Source: Syntrophomonadaceae bacterium
GTDB lineage: Bacteria > Bacillota > Dethiobacteria > SKNC01
Length of the DNA: 5,038 nucleotides
Assembly (NCBI GenBank): GCA_003555415.1
Contig: PWHX01000042.1
Span: 1-5,038, forward strand
Direction: 5' to 3'
Positions 5,028 through 5,038 of the stretch are shown here, in pieces. A program made the position numbers and the translations under genes. Every line of letters begins with the position of its first letter. Within the stretch, counting starts at the first letter, position 1. The notes under the pieces are model-generated. The model made no database searches. It saw only the letters and a list, made by a program, of their open reading frames with translations, and had not been told where the DNA came from.

Positions 5028-5038
5028 GGGCAAAAATA
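5017..5038 (+). CDS. ispH: Probable start of ispH (4-hydroxy-3-methylbut-2-enyl diphosphate reductase), cut by the window's right edge
   Basis: ATG 5017 opens a frame that stays open to the window end and reads MIIKGKN. It overlaps the last 11 bases of plsC, and AGGG (5006-5009) lies 7 bases upstream. IspH (LytB) proteins often begin with a short strand of this kind ahead of the iron-sulfur motif GFCFGV, and ispH commonly follows cmk-plsC in Clostridia. IspH performs the last step of the non-mevalonate isoprenoid pathway. Only seven codons are visible, so the call rests mainly on gene order, spacing and the ribosome-binding site. Confidence 0.4.

Overview
The window reads as a chromosomal segment of a low-GC, AT-biased Gram-positive bacterium, most likely a member of the Clostridia. 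The evidence is strong AGGAGG-type ribosome-binding sites, frequent TTG starts, a monofunctional AroH-type chorismate mutase, and the gene order cmk-plsC followed by a probable ispH start. I cannot name the genus. All supported genes are on the + strand.

Left third (1-2007): the end of a cobalamin nucleotide-loop assembly cluster. The first gene is the C-terminal part of cobS (cobalamin synthase), cut by the window edge. It is followed by one long reading frame that joins a CobD-type PLP enzyme (threonine-phosphate decarboxylase) to a CobC-type histidine phosphatase (alpha-ribazole phosphatase). The three activities fit together: CobD supplies aminopropanol phosphate for the side arm, CobS attaches alpha-ribazole or its phosphate to adenosylcobinamide-GDP, and CobC removes the phosphate. 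The joint is the most interesting spot in the window. A G6 run forms a Shine-Dalgarno-like sequence upstream of an in-frame TTG, and a -1 shift on that run reaches a TAA that overlaps the TTG. The sequence therefore looks like two overlapping genes that are either truly fused, fused by a one-base indel, or expressed with frameshifting and internal initiation.

Middle (2008-3177): two genes I do not recognise. The first encodes a small charged cytoplasmic protein; its ribosome-binding site can be folded into a hairpin, and a clear intrinsic terminator follows it. The second encodes a protein with one N-terminal membrane segment and an extracytoplasmic domain. It lies behind an AT-rich promoter region with sigma-A-like and sigma-E-like elements.

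Right part (3178-5038): housekeeping genes. aroH has its own good sigma-A promoter, a non-ATG start, and a hairpin-plus-T-run terminator that overlaps its last codons. Then come cmk (CMP kinase) and plsC (acylglycerol-phosphate acyltransferase), 14 bp apart. At the right edge an ATG overlapping the end of plsC, with its own AGGG site, probably begins ispH. I found no tRNA, rRNA, CRISPR, insertion sequence or defence-type system.
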